Of a DNA stretch of 64,000 bases, positions 35,612-44,840 are shown in pieces. Below the pieces are notes generated by a model. It did not search any database. It saw nothing but the letters and a program-made list of their open reading frames with translations, and had not been told where the DNA came from. Origin of the DNA: Pseudomonadota bacterium (GTDB taxonomy: Bacteria > Pseudomonadota > Gammaproteobacteria > Steroidobacterales > Steroidobacteraceae); contig JADIYJ010000013.1 in assembly GCA_016705325.1 (NCBI GenBank), positions 1 through 64,000 on the forward strand, written 5' to 3'. The position numbers and the translations under genes are program-made. The stretch's first letter is position 1. Each line of letters opens with the position of its first letter.

Positions 35612-37774
35612 TCACGCGACGGCGCCTTGCTCGGCGCAGTGCACGGGCAGCACGATGGAGAACCGGGTGTACTTGCCTGGCGCAGTCGCGATGCTGATCT
35701 TGCCGCCGATCGCGTTCACCGCCTTCAGCACGAAGTCCAGGCCCACGCCGCGCCCGGCATCACGCCCGTTGCCGTCGTGGGTCGAGAAGCCGGGTTTGAA
35801 AATCAGGGCGAGGCTTGCCTTCGTGTCCAGTTGCTCGGCTGCATCCGGACTCAAGTCGCCGCGGCGCACTGCGGCTTCGCGCAGCCGCTCGGGGACGATG
35901 CCGCAGCCGTCGTCCTGGAACACCAGTTCGAGTTTCTGTTCGCTCGACTTGAACTGCAGCTGCAGCAGCCCGATTTCGTTCTTGTCGAGTCCGCGACGGG
36001 TGCCGGCATCCTCGATGCCGTGTACCACCGCGTTGCGCACGAGCTGGATGGCGACGTCACGCAAGGTCTTGCGAATGTCGCCGGGCACCTCGTCGAGACC
36101 CGCGGTGACGAGCCGGACTTTCTTGCCGGCATCGGCGGCGATGCGCTGCGCCAGCGCATCGAGCGGCGGCGCGATGTCGTGCGTGCCGGCGTCGACCGAC
36201 CGGGTCGCGGGGGGCACGCGCGGAGCGGCGTTCAACAGCGCATTCGCCCGCAGGTCCTCGGCGCGGCTGGCCAGTTCGCGGATCGATTGCAGGTGGCCGA
36301 GGATTTCGTCGAGACTCACGACCAGCGGCAGGAAATCGTTGCCGGACAGCTGCGGTCGGTTGCGCAGGTCCTGCAGCAGATCCTCGAACGCATGCGTGCG
36401 TGTTTCGACGGACGCCAGGCCGAGCGTCGCGGCGTCGCCCTTGATGCGATGCATCTCGCGGAAAATCTCGTCGATCTTGCTGCGGAAGTCGCCATCGCCG
36501 CGCGCCGGAACGCGCAGCACGCTGTTGATCTGGGCCAGTGCAGCGCTGGTGTCGTCGAGGAACGCCAGCAGGTGCTCGGGGTCGACCTGCAGCAGGCCGA
36601 GCAGCATGTCCATCTGTGCCTGGGACTTGGCCTGGGACTCCTTCAGTTCGCGCGCCAGCAGCACCCGGGACGTCACGTCGTTCACGGACACCAGGACGTG
36701 ACGCACGCCGTGCTCGCCCTTGACGCGATGGAAATCGAACTCCAGATAGCGCAGGTCGCGACTGCCGTCCCCACGATCGAAGTGAACCTCGACCTCCGCC
36801 AGTGGGTTGATGCTCCGGATCAGCTTTTCGTTGGCACGTTCGCCCCAGAGCAGCTGCACGTACTTGGTCGTCGTGGCCAGCGTCTTCTCGGACACCGTGT
36901 CGCGGAGCAGTTCCTCGAGCGTCATGCCGCTGAAGTCGTCGCGGCGGAACAAGGCGGACAGGGCGGCGGAGTGTGTCTTGCCGATGCGGAAGTCGGCGTC
37001 GATCAGGAAAAGTCCATCCCTGACCGTGCCGAGGATGTCGCGCGTCTGGTTGCGGGCCTCGACCGCCAGTCGTTCGTGACGCGCCTTCAGCCACTGGAAG
37101 TACGCCAGCAGTGTCAGCAGCAGGCAGGCGAAGGCGACGCCCGTGATCATCAGCTTGCGCAGGGTCGCGGAGGCCGTGACCACCTGCTGCTCAAGGCCGG
37201 TGCCGACCGCCGATAGGGCCGAGTTCAGATGGTCCGTTGCCTCGCGACTGGCATTGATGGCCTGGCGCGTGTCCTTCTGCAGCTGGCGACCGCGCGAGCT
37301 GAGCTGCGTGCCGACGGCATCGGATTCGCGGTAGGGCAGGCCTTCGAATCCCGCGACGGGATCCAGGACCTTGCGGTAGTCGGCCCAGAGTCCTTCTATT
37401 TCACGCAATTCGGCGGAGTTGCCTGCCGCCGACGGTTTGAGCTGCGCCAGCGACTGCTCGAAGCCCTGCACGGCGTCGCCCAGGTCCTTGACCGCCTGGC
37501 CGACGAATGCCCGTGAACCGAGGCGGTCACGGACGGCAAGCAGCGACTTGGCGATCGCGACCGGCTGGCCGCGCTGCTCGCTCGCCAGCTTCAGCGCGGC
37601 AGTGTCGGCCGAAAGTTGATTGGCAAGCCGGTACCCGGGGACGAGCACAAGCCCGATGAATGCCACCAGCAGGACCAGGAAGCCGGCGGTTGCCGCCCGG
37701 TCGCGCATGCGTGCCGACCATCGTCTGCTCATGTGGTCCTGCGGTCCTGATCGCGCGCGGTCGATACTGCTCAT
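35612..37774 (-). CDS. Membrane histidine kinase with HPt and HATPase domains (CheA-like, no CheW domain)
   Basis: A 720-aa protein from ATG 37774, overlapping the upstream stop. TM1 is at ~30-48 (FLVLLVAFIGLVLVPGY), with a periplasmic helical sensor and TM2 near 235 (GVAFACLLLTLLAYFQWL). A PAS domain follows (DGLFLIDADFRIGKTHSAAL), then an HPt domain with the phospho-His in REMHRIKGDAATLGLA, and a HATPase with LVRNAVVHGIEDAG (N box), VFQDDGCGIVPERLRE (G1) and GRGVGLDFVLKAVNAIGGKI (G2). The CheA dimerisation and CheW-binding regions appear absent. It should pass phosphate from HPt to the CheY-like neighbour. Confidence 0.85.
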   Translation of the reverse strand: MSSIDRARSGPQDHMSRRWSARMRDRAATAGFLVLLVAFIGLVLVPGYRLANQLSADTAALKLASEQRGQPVAIAKSLLAVRDRLGSRAFVGQAVKDLGDAVQGFEQSLAQLKPSAAGNSAELREIEGLWADYRKVLDPVAGFEGLPYRESDAVGTQLSSRGRQLQKDTRQAINASREATDHLNSALSAVGTGLEQQVVTASATLRKLMITGVAFACLLLTLLAYFQWLKARHERLAVEARNQTRDILGTVRDGLFLIDADFRIGKTHSAALSALFRRDDFSGMTLEELLRDTVSEKTLATTTKYVQLLWGERANEKLIRSINPLAEVEVHFDRGDGSRDLRYLEFDFHRVKGEHGVRHVLVSVNDVTSRVLLARELKESQAKSQAQMDMLLGLLQVDPEHLLAFLDDTSAALAQINSVLRVPARGDGDFRSKIDEIFREMHRIKGDAATLGLASVETRTHAFEDLLQDLRNRPQLSGNDFLPLVVSLDEILGHLQSIRELASRAEDLRANALLNAAPRVPPATRSVDAGTHDIAPPLDALAQRIAADAGKKVRLVTAGLDEVPGDIRKTLRDVAIQLVRNAVVHGIEDAGTRRGLDKNEIGLLQLQFKSSEQKLELVFQDDGCGIVPERLREAAVRRGDLSPDAAEQLDTKASLALIFKPGFSTHDGNGRDAGRGVGLDFVLKAVNAIGGKISIATAPGKYTRFSIVLPVHCAEQGAVA

Positions 37775-39435
37775 GGCGTTCTTGCGTCGTCGGGTCGGAA
37801 GACGATATTGGTCACGACGGTGGCCTCGCTGTCGGGGTTGCCGGCCGCAGGTGGTTTGAAGCGCCACCGTCGGACGGCATCGAGCGCGGCGCGATCAAAC
37901 ACGTCGGCTGGGCTTGAATCGACGACCTCCGCCGACTTGACCCTGCCGCCGGCATCCAGGGTGAAGCGCACGCGCACTTCGCCACCGACGCCGCGCTTGA
38001 GGGCATCTTTCGGGTATTCCGGCGGCACGTACCGGGTGCGCTTCAATTCCCCCGCGGGCAGGGGGTGCGGCGCGTTCAGGCTGGCGACGGCATTGTCCTT
38101 CGGTGGCTCGAGCGGGCGTGCTGCATTGCTGCGCTCCGCCAGCGGTTGCGCGAGTTGCTCGGGCTGCGTCACGAGCGGTTGCGCGATGGCTGCGGGCGGC
38201 GCGGCGCGGACTGCGGCAGCGTCGACCGGCTTGCCGTCGCGGGGTCGCGTCGACACGAGTTGCGCCAGCTGTTCAGCACGTGCGGCAGCCTGCCGACGAC
38301 TGACCTCAGCTGCTGCCGCGGCCTGTGCCTCTTCCAGCTTCGCATCGAACCGCGCCAGTGCCGGATCACCCGGACGAATGAGCTTGAGTTGGGCCAGCGT
38401 GCCCGCGGCGTCGTTGAGCCTGCGTTGCGCGAGTTCCGTCTGCAGCCGCTCATCGAGCAGGCCACCGATTCGCTGCAGTCCTTCCTGCGCTTCGTCGTTG
38501 TCGGGATCCTGCGCCAGCACCGCACGGAACAGCGCGAGGGCATTTTCGCCTTCGGGAGCGGTGTAGTGACGCTCGTTCAAGGCGCCGTGTGCGCGGTCCA
38601 GCAGATCCTCGCTGGTGCCCGACAGGACATCGGCCGCAGCCTTCGCCGACGGCGCAGCGACCGGCTCGGCCACTCGTGGTTCAGGGGTGGCGCTCGCGAC
38701 CGCACGATCGTCCGTGCTCGGTGCGCGCAGCATGACCCACGCCGCGGCGATGGCGACGAGCGCTGCGCCGGCGAGTACGGCGCCCCAGGTTCGCCACCTG
38801 CCGCCGCCTGCCGGTGCAGCGCTGCGGAGCGCCGCGGTGCGGGAGCGGGGCACATCGTTGCCGTGCGGGACCGTTGCGCGCACGGGAACGGGTGCGACGA
38901 CGCTCGGCGTGAATTTGACGACGGCCGGCTCGACGCCCGGCGCGGACTCGACGGCAACCGGCTCGAGGATCGGCTGCGCGGCCAGAGCCAGTCGCGCCAG
39001 GGCCTCCTCGCGTGCACCGTCGAGCACGGCAATCGTCGGGCCTCGTTCGAACGGAATCGACAGGATCGCAAAGGTTGCCGAGCCCTTGAGCGAACGCGCG
39101 ACCTCGGTGCTCTGCTCCGGTGGCGCCAGCACGACGACGACGCACGTGCCGTCTGGTGACTGCACGCTGGCGACGGCCGCGGGCAGGTCCTGCTGACTGC
39201 GCGCATCCAGCAGCAGCAGGCACGGCCGCAACGGCCGGATGAATTCGCCGGCGGCATCGACCGACTCGGCGTGTCGAAAGGTGGCGTCGCCATCCAGCGC
39301 CTGACCGATCTGCTCGAGCAGCGCGTCATCGTCCGTCAGGGCGATGATCTCGACGCGCGGCGGGTGCGAGACGCTCGGCTTGCCGGCGAATGCGGGTGTC
39401 GGTTGCGCCTGGTCGGGCGCAGATGTCGCGGTCAA
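37771..39435 (-). CDS. Pseudo-receiver / TPR / TonB C-terminal domain fusion protein
   Basis: A 554-aa protein from TTG 39435, which has a strong AGGAGGG site 5 bases upstream. Residues ~28-150 form a receiver-like fold (VEIIALTDDDALLEQIGQAL; PCLLLLDARSQQD; ATFAILSIPFERGP) in which the conserved Lys before Pro is replaced (SIP). A membrane helix follows at ~217-236 (AVLAGAALVAIAAAWVML), then a periplasmic TPR/coiled-coil region ~280-400 (ALFRAVLAQDPDNDEAQEGL), and a TonB C-terminal domain ~465-554 (YPKDALKRGVGGEVRVRFTL, RAALDAVRRWRFKPP). It starts the signalling operon. TonB-C normally contacts an outer-membrane receptor; joining it to a cytoplasmic pseudo-receiver is unusual. Confidence 0.8.
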   Translation of the reverse strand: MTATSAPDQAQPTPAFAGKPSVSHPPRVEIIALTDDDALLEQIGQALDGDATFRHAESVDAAGEFIRPLRPCLLLLDARSQQDLPAAVASVQSPDGTCVVVVLAPPEQSTEVARSLKGSATFAILSIPFERGPTIAVLDGAREEALARLALAAQPILEPVAVESAPGVEPAVVKFTPSVVAPVPVRATVPHGNDVPRSRTAALRSAAPAGGGRWRTWGAVLAGAALVAIAAAWVMLRAPSTDDRAVASATPEPRVAEPVAAPSAKAAADVLSGTSEDLLDRAHGALNERHYTAPEGENALALFRAVLAQDPDNDEAQEGLQRIGGLLDERLQTELAQRRLNDAAGTLAQLKLIRPGDPALARFDAKLEEAQAAAAAEVSRRQAAARAEQLAQLVSTRPRDGKPVDAAAVRAAPPAAIAQPLVTQPEQLAQPLAERSNAARPLEPPKDNAVASLNAPHPLPAGELKRTRYVPPEYPKDALKRGVGGEVRVRFTLDAGGRVKSAEVVDSSPADVFDRAALDAVRRWRFKPPAAGNPDSEATVVTNIVFRPDDARTP

Positions 39436-39701
39436 GGGAACCCTCCTGTCAGGACGCCGGGCCGCTGCGCTTATCGCAGTGGTTTTCGCACACAGGAGTG
39501 TAGATAAGGCGCATTCCCCAACCTTGCGCCACGTCACAGATCGGGAGATGGAACGGCGCCTGCCGGCTACCGGCAGTGCGGGCACGCAGGTCGAGCGCGA
39601 AATCGGGTGAGCTTATGTCGAGTATCGGCGCGATCGCGAGTGGTTCTCGCCGCCAATGTCGGGAGCCGTGAGGGCGTTCCGCCTAATCCCAACCTTCTTC
39701 C
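39436..39701. other. Upstream region of the signalling operon
   Basis: No gene was found. The 266 bases contain an AT-richer patch at 39481-39505 (GTGTAGATAAGGCG) that may be the promoter of the minus-strand operon. The open plus-strand frames here are low-complexity or antisense shadows. Confidence 0.35.
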
Positions 39702-39818
39702 CTTCCTATCCTTCCTATCCTTCCTCCCCTTCCTATCCTTCCTATCCTTCCTATCCTTCCTCCCCTTCCTATCCTTCCTATCCTTCCTATCCTTCCTCCC
39801 CTTCCTCCCCTTCCTCCC
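39702..39818. repeat. Thirteen 9-bp tandem repeats (CTTCCTATC / CTTCCTCCC)
   Basis: Thirteen perfect 9-base units in the order A A B A A A B A A A B B B, where A is CTTCCTATC and B is CTTCCTCCC. On the minus strand the array begins just after the stop codon of the zinc-finger gene. It is the complement of the GGAAGG-type repeat at 34.7 kb. Confidence 0.95.
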
Positions 39819-39824
39819 CTTCCG

Positions 39825-40025
39825 CTACTTCCTCAGCGTGTACTCCGCGCTGCAATAAGGGCACTTTGCCGAGCCGGTCTGCTCGATGGCCAGGAACACG
39901 CGGGGATGCGAGTTCCACAGGTGCATGCCAGGCATCGGGCAGGCGAGCGGCAGGTCCGCCGCGGTCACGTCGTACTGGTGCTGCGCATTCGGCTGGATGA
40001 GCTTGTCGCTGCGTTCGGCCGTCAC
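39825..40025 (-). CDS. Small zinc-finger protein (zf-CHCC type)
   Basis: A 66-aa protein with CPMPGMHLWNSHPRVFLAIE, then CPYCSAEYTLRK. The C...H...C-x2-C ligand set matches the short zf-CHCC family, which includes the mitochondrial complex I subunit NDUFS6 homologues in proteobacteria. The last codons (AGG AAG TAG) are part of the downstream tandem repeat. It starts 118 bases before the GT9 gene end, on the same strand. Confidence 0.8.
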   Translation of the reverse strand: MTAERSDKLIQPNAQHQYDVTAADLPLACPMPGMHLWNSHPRVFLAIEQTGSAKCPYCSAEYTLRK

Positions 40026-40143
40026 TGTGCTGCTGCCTTTGTGTCGAGAGTTGAGAAACGGGGCGGCCCGGTTCGGGCGCGTATTATCGCGCAGCCACCC
40101 CTGCTCGCGCCATGCGCGACCTCCCGCTGCAGCGGGAGAGACG

Positions 40144-41226
40144 TCAGAGACCGGTTGGGGTGCGGGGCGCGCCCGCCAGCATCAGGTTGTCGAGCATTTC
40201 GATCGCGTCGTCGACTTCGACCAGGTCCATCACGCCCGGCAGTTCGATTTTCTCGGTCCACGGCAGGTTCCCGGCCGACCGGTTCAGGAACCGTGTCGCG
40301 GCGCGATCGTAGCGATCCACGCACCAGCGGCGGCTGTAATAGGGGCCGCTGCGCTCCGGATTGGTGGCGGCATAAAGCCCGATCACCGGTGTACCCACGG
40401 TCGTGGCCATGTGCGCCGGTCCCGAATCGGGTGACACCAGCACCGTCGACCGCTGCAGCGTCGCCAGGAACTCGAGCAGCGTGTCGCGCCCGATCAGGTT
40501 GCGGCACGGCTGCCGCATTTCCTGCTCGATCCGCGCGCCGTAGTCGAGTTCGAGCGGGCTGCGGCCGCCGCACAGCAGCACGTCCATGCCGTGGCGCTGC
40601 ACCGCGTGATCGGCGAGCGCCGCGTAGCGGGCGACGCTCCAGTTGCGCAGTTCATGGCTCGAGCACGGACTGAGCACGAGCGTGCGCCTGGCCGGATCCG
40701 GAACCGCATCACACGCGTAGGCCAGCGCGGAATCGGGCAGCGGGATGTCCCAGCGCATCGAACGCGTGTTGACACCGAGCCGCTCGGCGAATCCGAACAG
40801 GCTGTCGAGTACGTGCTCGCGCGACCGCGCCGCGATCCTGGCATTGGTGAACAGCCACTGGCCTTCGCGTGCCCGGGCGCGGTCGAACCCGAGCCGGTGC
40901 CGGGCCGGCACCATCGTCGACGCGATGCTCGCGCGCAGGGCGAGTTGCATGTGCAGCAATGCGTCGAAACGCCGTCCGCGCAGCTGCGAGCGCAGGTCGC
41001 GGTAGCCCTGGGCGCCGGCGTTCTTGTCGAAAACGATGAACTCGATCCCGGGGATGTGGCCGAGCAGCTTGTGCTCGAGCCTGCCCAGGATCCACGTCAG
41101 CTGCGTCGACGGCCAGGTGTCCTGCAGCGTGCGGATGACCGGCAGCACGTGGCACACGTCTCCCAGCGCCGACAGGCGCAGGATGCAGATGGACGACGGC
41201 GGTGTGGTGAAGAGGGGCTGCTTCAT
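40144..41226 (-). CDS. Glycosyltransferase family 9 (LPS heptosyltransferase type)
   Basis: A 360-aa protein from ATG 41226. The start ICILRLSALGDVCHVLPVIR and the C-terminal LVSPDSGPAHMATTVGTPVI with GLYAATNPERSGPY are the GT9 hallmarks (donor-binding region near the Asp-Ser-Gly). The family includes WaaC and WaaF, which add heptose to the LPS inner core. It is divergent from kdkA and waaA, 53 bases away, which fits a core-LPS role. Confidence 0.85.
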   Translation of the reverse strand: MKQPLFTTPPSSICILRLSALGDVCHVLPVIRTLQDTWPSTQLTWILGRLEHKLLGHIPGIEFIVFDKNAGAQGYRDLRSQLRGRRFDALLHMQLALRASIASTMVPARHRLGFDRARAREGQWLFTNARIAARSREHVLDSLFGFAERLGVNTRSMRWDIPLPDSALAYACDAVPDPARRTLVLSPCSSHELRNWSVARYAALADHAVQRHGMDVLLCGGRSPLELDYGARIEQEMRQPCRNLIGRDTLLEFLATLQRSTVLVSPDSGPAHMATTVGTPVIGLYAATNPERSGPYYSRRWCVDRYDRAATRFLNRSAGNLPWTEKIELPGVMDLVEVDDAIEMLDNLMLAGAPRTPTGL

Positions 41227-41279
41227 CTGCGGTGCGAAACGGTAGGCAGCGGCGCCGGGATCGTGAACAATCCGCACCG

Positions 41280-42017
41280 ATGAACCAAGCAGCCGCCGCC
41301 GGGGAGGAGGCGCTCGCGCGCGGGGCGGGCGGCGCGATGCTATACGATGCCTCCTGTCTCCACCATCCGGACACCGCGGTGTTCGATCCGGCGCACTGGC
41401 AGGCGCAGGGCGCGCTCGAGACGACTCGTGGCGGGCGCGGCACGGTCGCGTTCGTGCGCGCCAGCCAGGACCAGCGCTGGGTGTTGCGCCACTATCGCCG
41501 CGGCGGGCTCATTGCCCATCTCGCGGACGACCTCTACGTGTGGACCGGCGCCGACCGCACCCGCTCGTTCAGGGAGTGGCGCCTGCTGCATCGACTGCGC
41601 GCATGGGGACTGCCGGTGCCGACGCCTGTGGCAGCAAGGTACCAGCGTGCCGGGCTCTGCTACCGCGCCGACTTGGTCACCGCAGAATTGCCGGTGCGCC
41701 GTACGCTGGCCCAGGCGTTGCAGCAAGAGTCCTTGCCGGACGGGACGTGGCATGCCATCGGCCAGTGCGTCGGTGCGCTGCATGCGCGCGGTGTGCAGCA
41801 CGCGGATCTGAATGCGCACAACCTGCTCGTTGGTGTCAACAACGACATCTACGTGCTCGACTTCGATCGCGGCCGGATCCGTGCGCGCGGACAGTGGGAA
41901 CGAGCGGTGTTCGCGCGGTTGCGGCGCTCGTTGCTGAAGGTGACCGCTGGCCTGCCGGCCGGGCGCTTTACCGTGGCGCACTGGCAGGCGCTGCTGGCCG
42001 GCGCCGGGGCAGGCTGA
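41280..42017 (+). CDS. kdkA: 3-deoxy-D-manno-octulosonic acid kinase
   Basis: A 245-aa kinase-fold protein. The catalytic loop is GVQHADLNAHNLLVGVNNDI and the metal loop YVLDFDRGRIRARGQW; an earlier block WVLRHYRRGGLIAHLADDLY is diagnostic of KdkA. It phosphorylates Kdo of the inner core at O-4. Directly upstream of waaA with 9 bases between, giving the typical kdk-waa order. Confidence 0.85.
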   Translation: MNQAAAAGEEALARGAGGAMLYDASCLHHPDTAVFDPAHWQAQGALETTRGGRGTVAFVRASQDQRWVLRHYRRGGLIAHLADDLYVWTGADRTRSFREWRLLHRLRAWGLPVPTPVAARYQRAGLCYRADLVTAELPVRRTLAQALQQESLPDGTWHAIGQCVGALHARGVQHADLNAHNLLVGVNNDIYVLDFDRGRIRARGQWERAVFARLRRSLLKVTAGLPAGRFTVAHWQALLAGAGAG

Positions 42018-42026
42018 ACACCTGCC

Positions 42027-43298
42027 ATGCGACCGCTTTACGTCCTGCTGGTCTATCTCGTCGCACCCCTCGTGATCGCGCACGAGGCGTGGAAGGCCCT
42101 GTTCAATCCGGCGTACCGCGGTCGACTCGGGCAAAGGCTGGGTTTCGTGCAGCGCGCGGCGCGACCCGGATCCGTCTGGATTCATGCCGTGTCGGTGGGC
42201 GAGGTGCAGGCCGCGGCCGGACTCGTCAGCGAGTTGCAGCGGCGGTACCCGACGCTGCCGATCGTGCTCACCACGGTCACGCCTACCGGCTCGCAGCGGG
42301 CGAGGTCGCTGTTCAACGAGGGCGTGCAGATCTGCTACCTGCCGTACGACCTGCCGGGGTCCGTTGGCCGTTTCCTGGACCGGATTTCACCGCAGGTGGT
42401 GGTCATCCTCGAGACCGAGATCTGGCCCACCCTGTACCACCAGCTCGGACAGCGGCGGATTCCGCTGCTGCTCGGCAGCGCGCGCGTTTCGACGCGGTCC
42501 GTCGATCGCTACCGGCGCATGGCCACGCTGTTCCGCGACACGCTGTCGCACGGCATCCTGATCGGTGCGCAGACGCCGGCCGACGCCGACCGCTTTCGCG
42601 CCATCGGAGCGGCGCCGGGCCGCGTGCAGGTGACCGGCAACATCAAGTACGACCTGGCAATTGCCGCCGACACGGTCGCTGCGGGTCACGCGCTGCGGCA
42701 GCAGTGGGGTGCGGGCCGTCCCGTGTGGATCGCCGGCAGCACGCACGAGGGTGAAGAAGAGGCTGCGCTGGCGGCCCACGCAGCCGTGCGTGCCCGCCAT
42801 CCCGATGCGTTGCTGTTGCTGGTGCCACGGCACCCGCAGCGTTTCGATGCGGTGCGGGCATTGCTGCGCAAGCGCGGGGTACCCTGCGCACAGCGCAGTG
42901 CGGGCGCTCTGCCGGCGCCGGGCGACCAGGTCTTCCTGGTCGACACGCTCGGCGAGTTACAGATGTTCTACGCGGCAGCGGACATCGCGTTCGTCGCGGG
43001 CAGCCTGGTGCCGATCGGCGGGCACAGCCTGCTCGAGCCAGCGGTGCTCGGACTGCCGATGCTCTCGGGTCCGCACACGCACAATTCGCAGGACATCGCC
43101 GACCTGTTCGAGCAGGTCGGCGCACTGCGCATCGTGCGCAGCCAGCAAGAACTCGGCTATCGCCTGCTCGAGTGGTTTGGCGATCCGCAGCGCGCGCGCG
43201 CCACGGGAGCCCTCGGTCGCGAGGCCGTGGCGGCCAACCGTGGCGCGGTCGACCGCCTGGTCGCCATGATCGAGCCGTTGCTCAGGACTTCGGCCTGA
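42027..43298 (+). CDS. waaA: Kdo transferase
   Basis: A 423-aa GT30 enzyme. A membrane anchor lies near the start (LYVLLVYLVAPLVIAHEAWK), followed by SVWIHAVSVGEVQAAAGLVS with the catalytic Glu, VVVILETEIWPTLYHQLGQR, KYDLAIA, WIAGSTHEGEEEAALAAHAA and VPIGGHSLLEPAVLGLPML. It transfers Kdo to lipid A precursor from CMP-Kdo. Its last 17 bases overlap the convergent TolC-family gene. Confidence 0.93.
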   Translation: MRPLYVLLVYLVAPLVIAHEAWKALFNPAYRGRLGQRLGFVQRAARPGSVWIHAVSVGEVQAAAGLVSELQRRYPTLPIVLTTVTPTGSQRARSLFNEGVQICYLPYDLPGSVGRFLDRISPQVVVILETEIWPTLYHQLGQRRIPLLLGSARVSTRSVDRYRRMATLFRDTLSHGILIGAQTPADADRFRAIGAAPGRVQVTGNIKYDLAIAADTVAAGHALRQQWGAGRPVWIAGSTHEGEEEAALAAHAAVRARHPDALLLLVPRHPQRFDAVRALLRKRGVPCAQRSAGALPAPGDQVFLVDTLGELQMFYAAADIAFVAGSLVPIGGHSLLEPAVLGLPMLSGPHTHNSQDIADLFEQVGALRIVRSQQELGYRLLEWFGDPQRARATGALGREAVAANRGAVDRLVAMIEPLLRTSA

Positions 43299-44739
43299 CG
43301 ACCGGCAGCGTCGTCGGCTGCGTCAGGAAGCCGTTGATCGCGTCGAGGTCGTCCTGCTGCAGGCCACCGCTGGCCGATTCCAGGCGCACGATGTTGATCA
43401 GGTAGTCGTAGCGGCTGCGGGCGTAATCGCGTTGGGCTTCGAACAGGCGACGACGCGCATCCAGCACGTCGACCGTCGTGCGTGTGCCGACCTCGAAGCC
43501 GGCTTCCGTCGCCTCGAGCGCCGTCTGACTCGACTTCACGGCCTGGCTCAGCGCCTGCACGCGCGCCTTCTCGGCAAGCACGCCGAGGTAGGCGTCGCGG
43601 GTCTCGCGCTCGGCCGAACGCATGGTGCCCTCGAGTTTCTCGCGGGCCGCACGGTGCAGGTGCACCTGCTCGCGCACGCGCGATTGCGTCCCGCCACCGC
43701 TGAAGATCGGAATGTTCAAGCGCAGGCCGATCACGTCGTTGGTCTGGTTGGAGTCGGCCGAGCCGCCCACGCGTTCGCCCGCGCCGAGGGTGCCCGACGG
43801 GTCGAACGACTGGTTCGTCTGCGTCGCGTCGCGATTGCTCTCGCCATACTGCGCGAACAAGTCGACCGTCGGCATGTGGCCGGCCTGCGCGATCCTGGCG
43901 TTGGCACTGGCTACTTCCGAATTGAGGCGCGCGGCGATCACCTTGAGGTTGTTGGCGAGCGCGAGGTCGACCCACTCCTGCTCGTTGGCCGGGTCCGGCT
44001 TGTTGAGCGGCATCTGTTCGGCCGGCTTCACCAGCGCCTGGTAGTCCTTGTCGGTGAGTTCGCGCAGCGCTTCCTGCGCCGTCGCCAGCGTGCGCTTGGC
44101 GGCAATGACGCCCGCCGTCGCGCTGTCGTGCGCGGCGCGCGATTCCTGCACGTCGGTGACGGCGATCAGGCCGACTTCGAAGCGCTTTTCGGCCTGCTCG
44201 AGCTGCCGGCTGAACGCCTCGAGCGTCGCCTGCGCCGCACCGAGCGTGTCCTCGGCGGCCAGCACGTCGAAATAGGCCTGCGCGACGCGCACCAGCAGGT
44301 CCTGTTGCGCAGCGCGATACGTCGCCTCGGCCACCGCCACCTGCGAATCGGCGCGCTTCAATTCCTGCCACTGGTCCCAGCGGAACACTGTCTGCGTCAG
44401 TTCGGCGGCGTAGTCCCAATACTGGCTGACGTCGGTCGAACTCCTGTTGCCGACCGTGACGATGTTGCCGGTGGTCTGGCTCACCTGCGGGAAGGTCGAC
44501 TCGCCATCCGCATTGGCAGTGTAGAGCTGGCCGCCGACGTTGATCTGCGGCAGCAACAGGGCGCGCGCCTGCGGCTTGACCTCGAGCGCGGCAGAGCGCC
44601 GGGCCTCGGCTTCGCGTACCAGCGGATCGCTGCGGACCGCGTCCTGGTAGACCTCGATCAGGTTCTCGGCACGGACCGGGGCCACGCCCAGCAGGACAGC
44701 AGCGACGCTGCAGGCGAGAAAGATTGATTTCGTCGTCAT
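43282..44739 (-). CDS. tolC: TolC-family outer-membrane channel
   Basis: A 485-aa protein from ATG 44739. It has a signal peptide (FLACSVAAVLLGVAPVRA), then two repeated TolC-type coiled-coil/barrel halves: LIEVYQDAVRSDPLVREAEA, ELTQTVFRWDQWQELKRADS, RVAQAYFDVLAAEDTLGAAQ, IGLRLNIPIFSGGGTQSRVR and RRRLFEAQRDYARSRYDYL. TolC exports drugs and type I secreted proteins by pairing with inner-membrane pumps. A palindromic site lies upstream at 44778-44792. It is downstream of pcm on the same strand, 101 bases apart. Confidence 0.9.
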   Translation of the reverse strand: MTTKSIFLACSVAAVLLGVAPVRAENLIEVYQDAVRSDPLVREAEARRSAALEVKPQARALLLPQINVGGQLYTANADGESTFPQVSQTTGNIVTVGNRSSTDVSQYWDYAAELTQTVFRWDQWQELKRADSQVAVAEATYRAAQQDLLVRVAQAYFDVLAAEDTLGAAQATLEAFSRQLEQAEKRFEVGLIAVTDVQESRAAHDSATAGVIAAKRTLATAQEALRELTDKDYQALVKPAEQMPLNKPDPANEQEWVDLALANNLKVIAARLNSEVASANARIAQAGHMPTVDLFAQYGESNRDATQTNQSFDPSGTLGAGERVGGSADSNQTNDVIGLRLNIPIFSGGGTQSRVREQVHLHRAAREKLEGTMRSAERETRDAYLGVLAEKARVQALSQAVKSSQTALEATEAGFEVGTRTTVDVLDARRRLFEAQRDYARSRYDYLINIVRLESASGGLQQDDLDAINGFLTQPTTLPVVRPKS

Positions 44740-44777
44740 GAGTACACCGTGGCGGTCGAGGCTGCGCAATTGGTCAA

Positions 44778-44792
44778 CTAGTGTTGTACTAG
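44778..44792. promoter_or_regulatory. Palindrome upstream of the TolC gene, possible operator
   Basis: CTAGT-GTTGT-ACTAG, with 5-base arms around GTTGT, lies 39 bases upstream of the ATG at 44739 (minus strand). It resembles TetR-type operators but no regulator gene is next to it. Confidence 0.4.
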
Positions 44793-44840
44793 ACTATATC
44801 ACCTGCAAGGCGGTTGGCTAGCCCCCTCAGCCCGGCAGGA

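Noticed and set aside
39607..39858. Open frame with repeated LPFLSFLSF
   Set aside because: It is the translation of the 9-base tandem repeat, with no protein-like start or composition.
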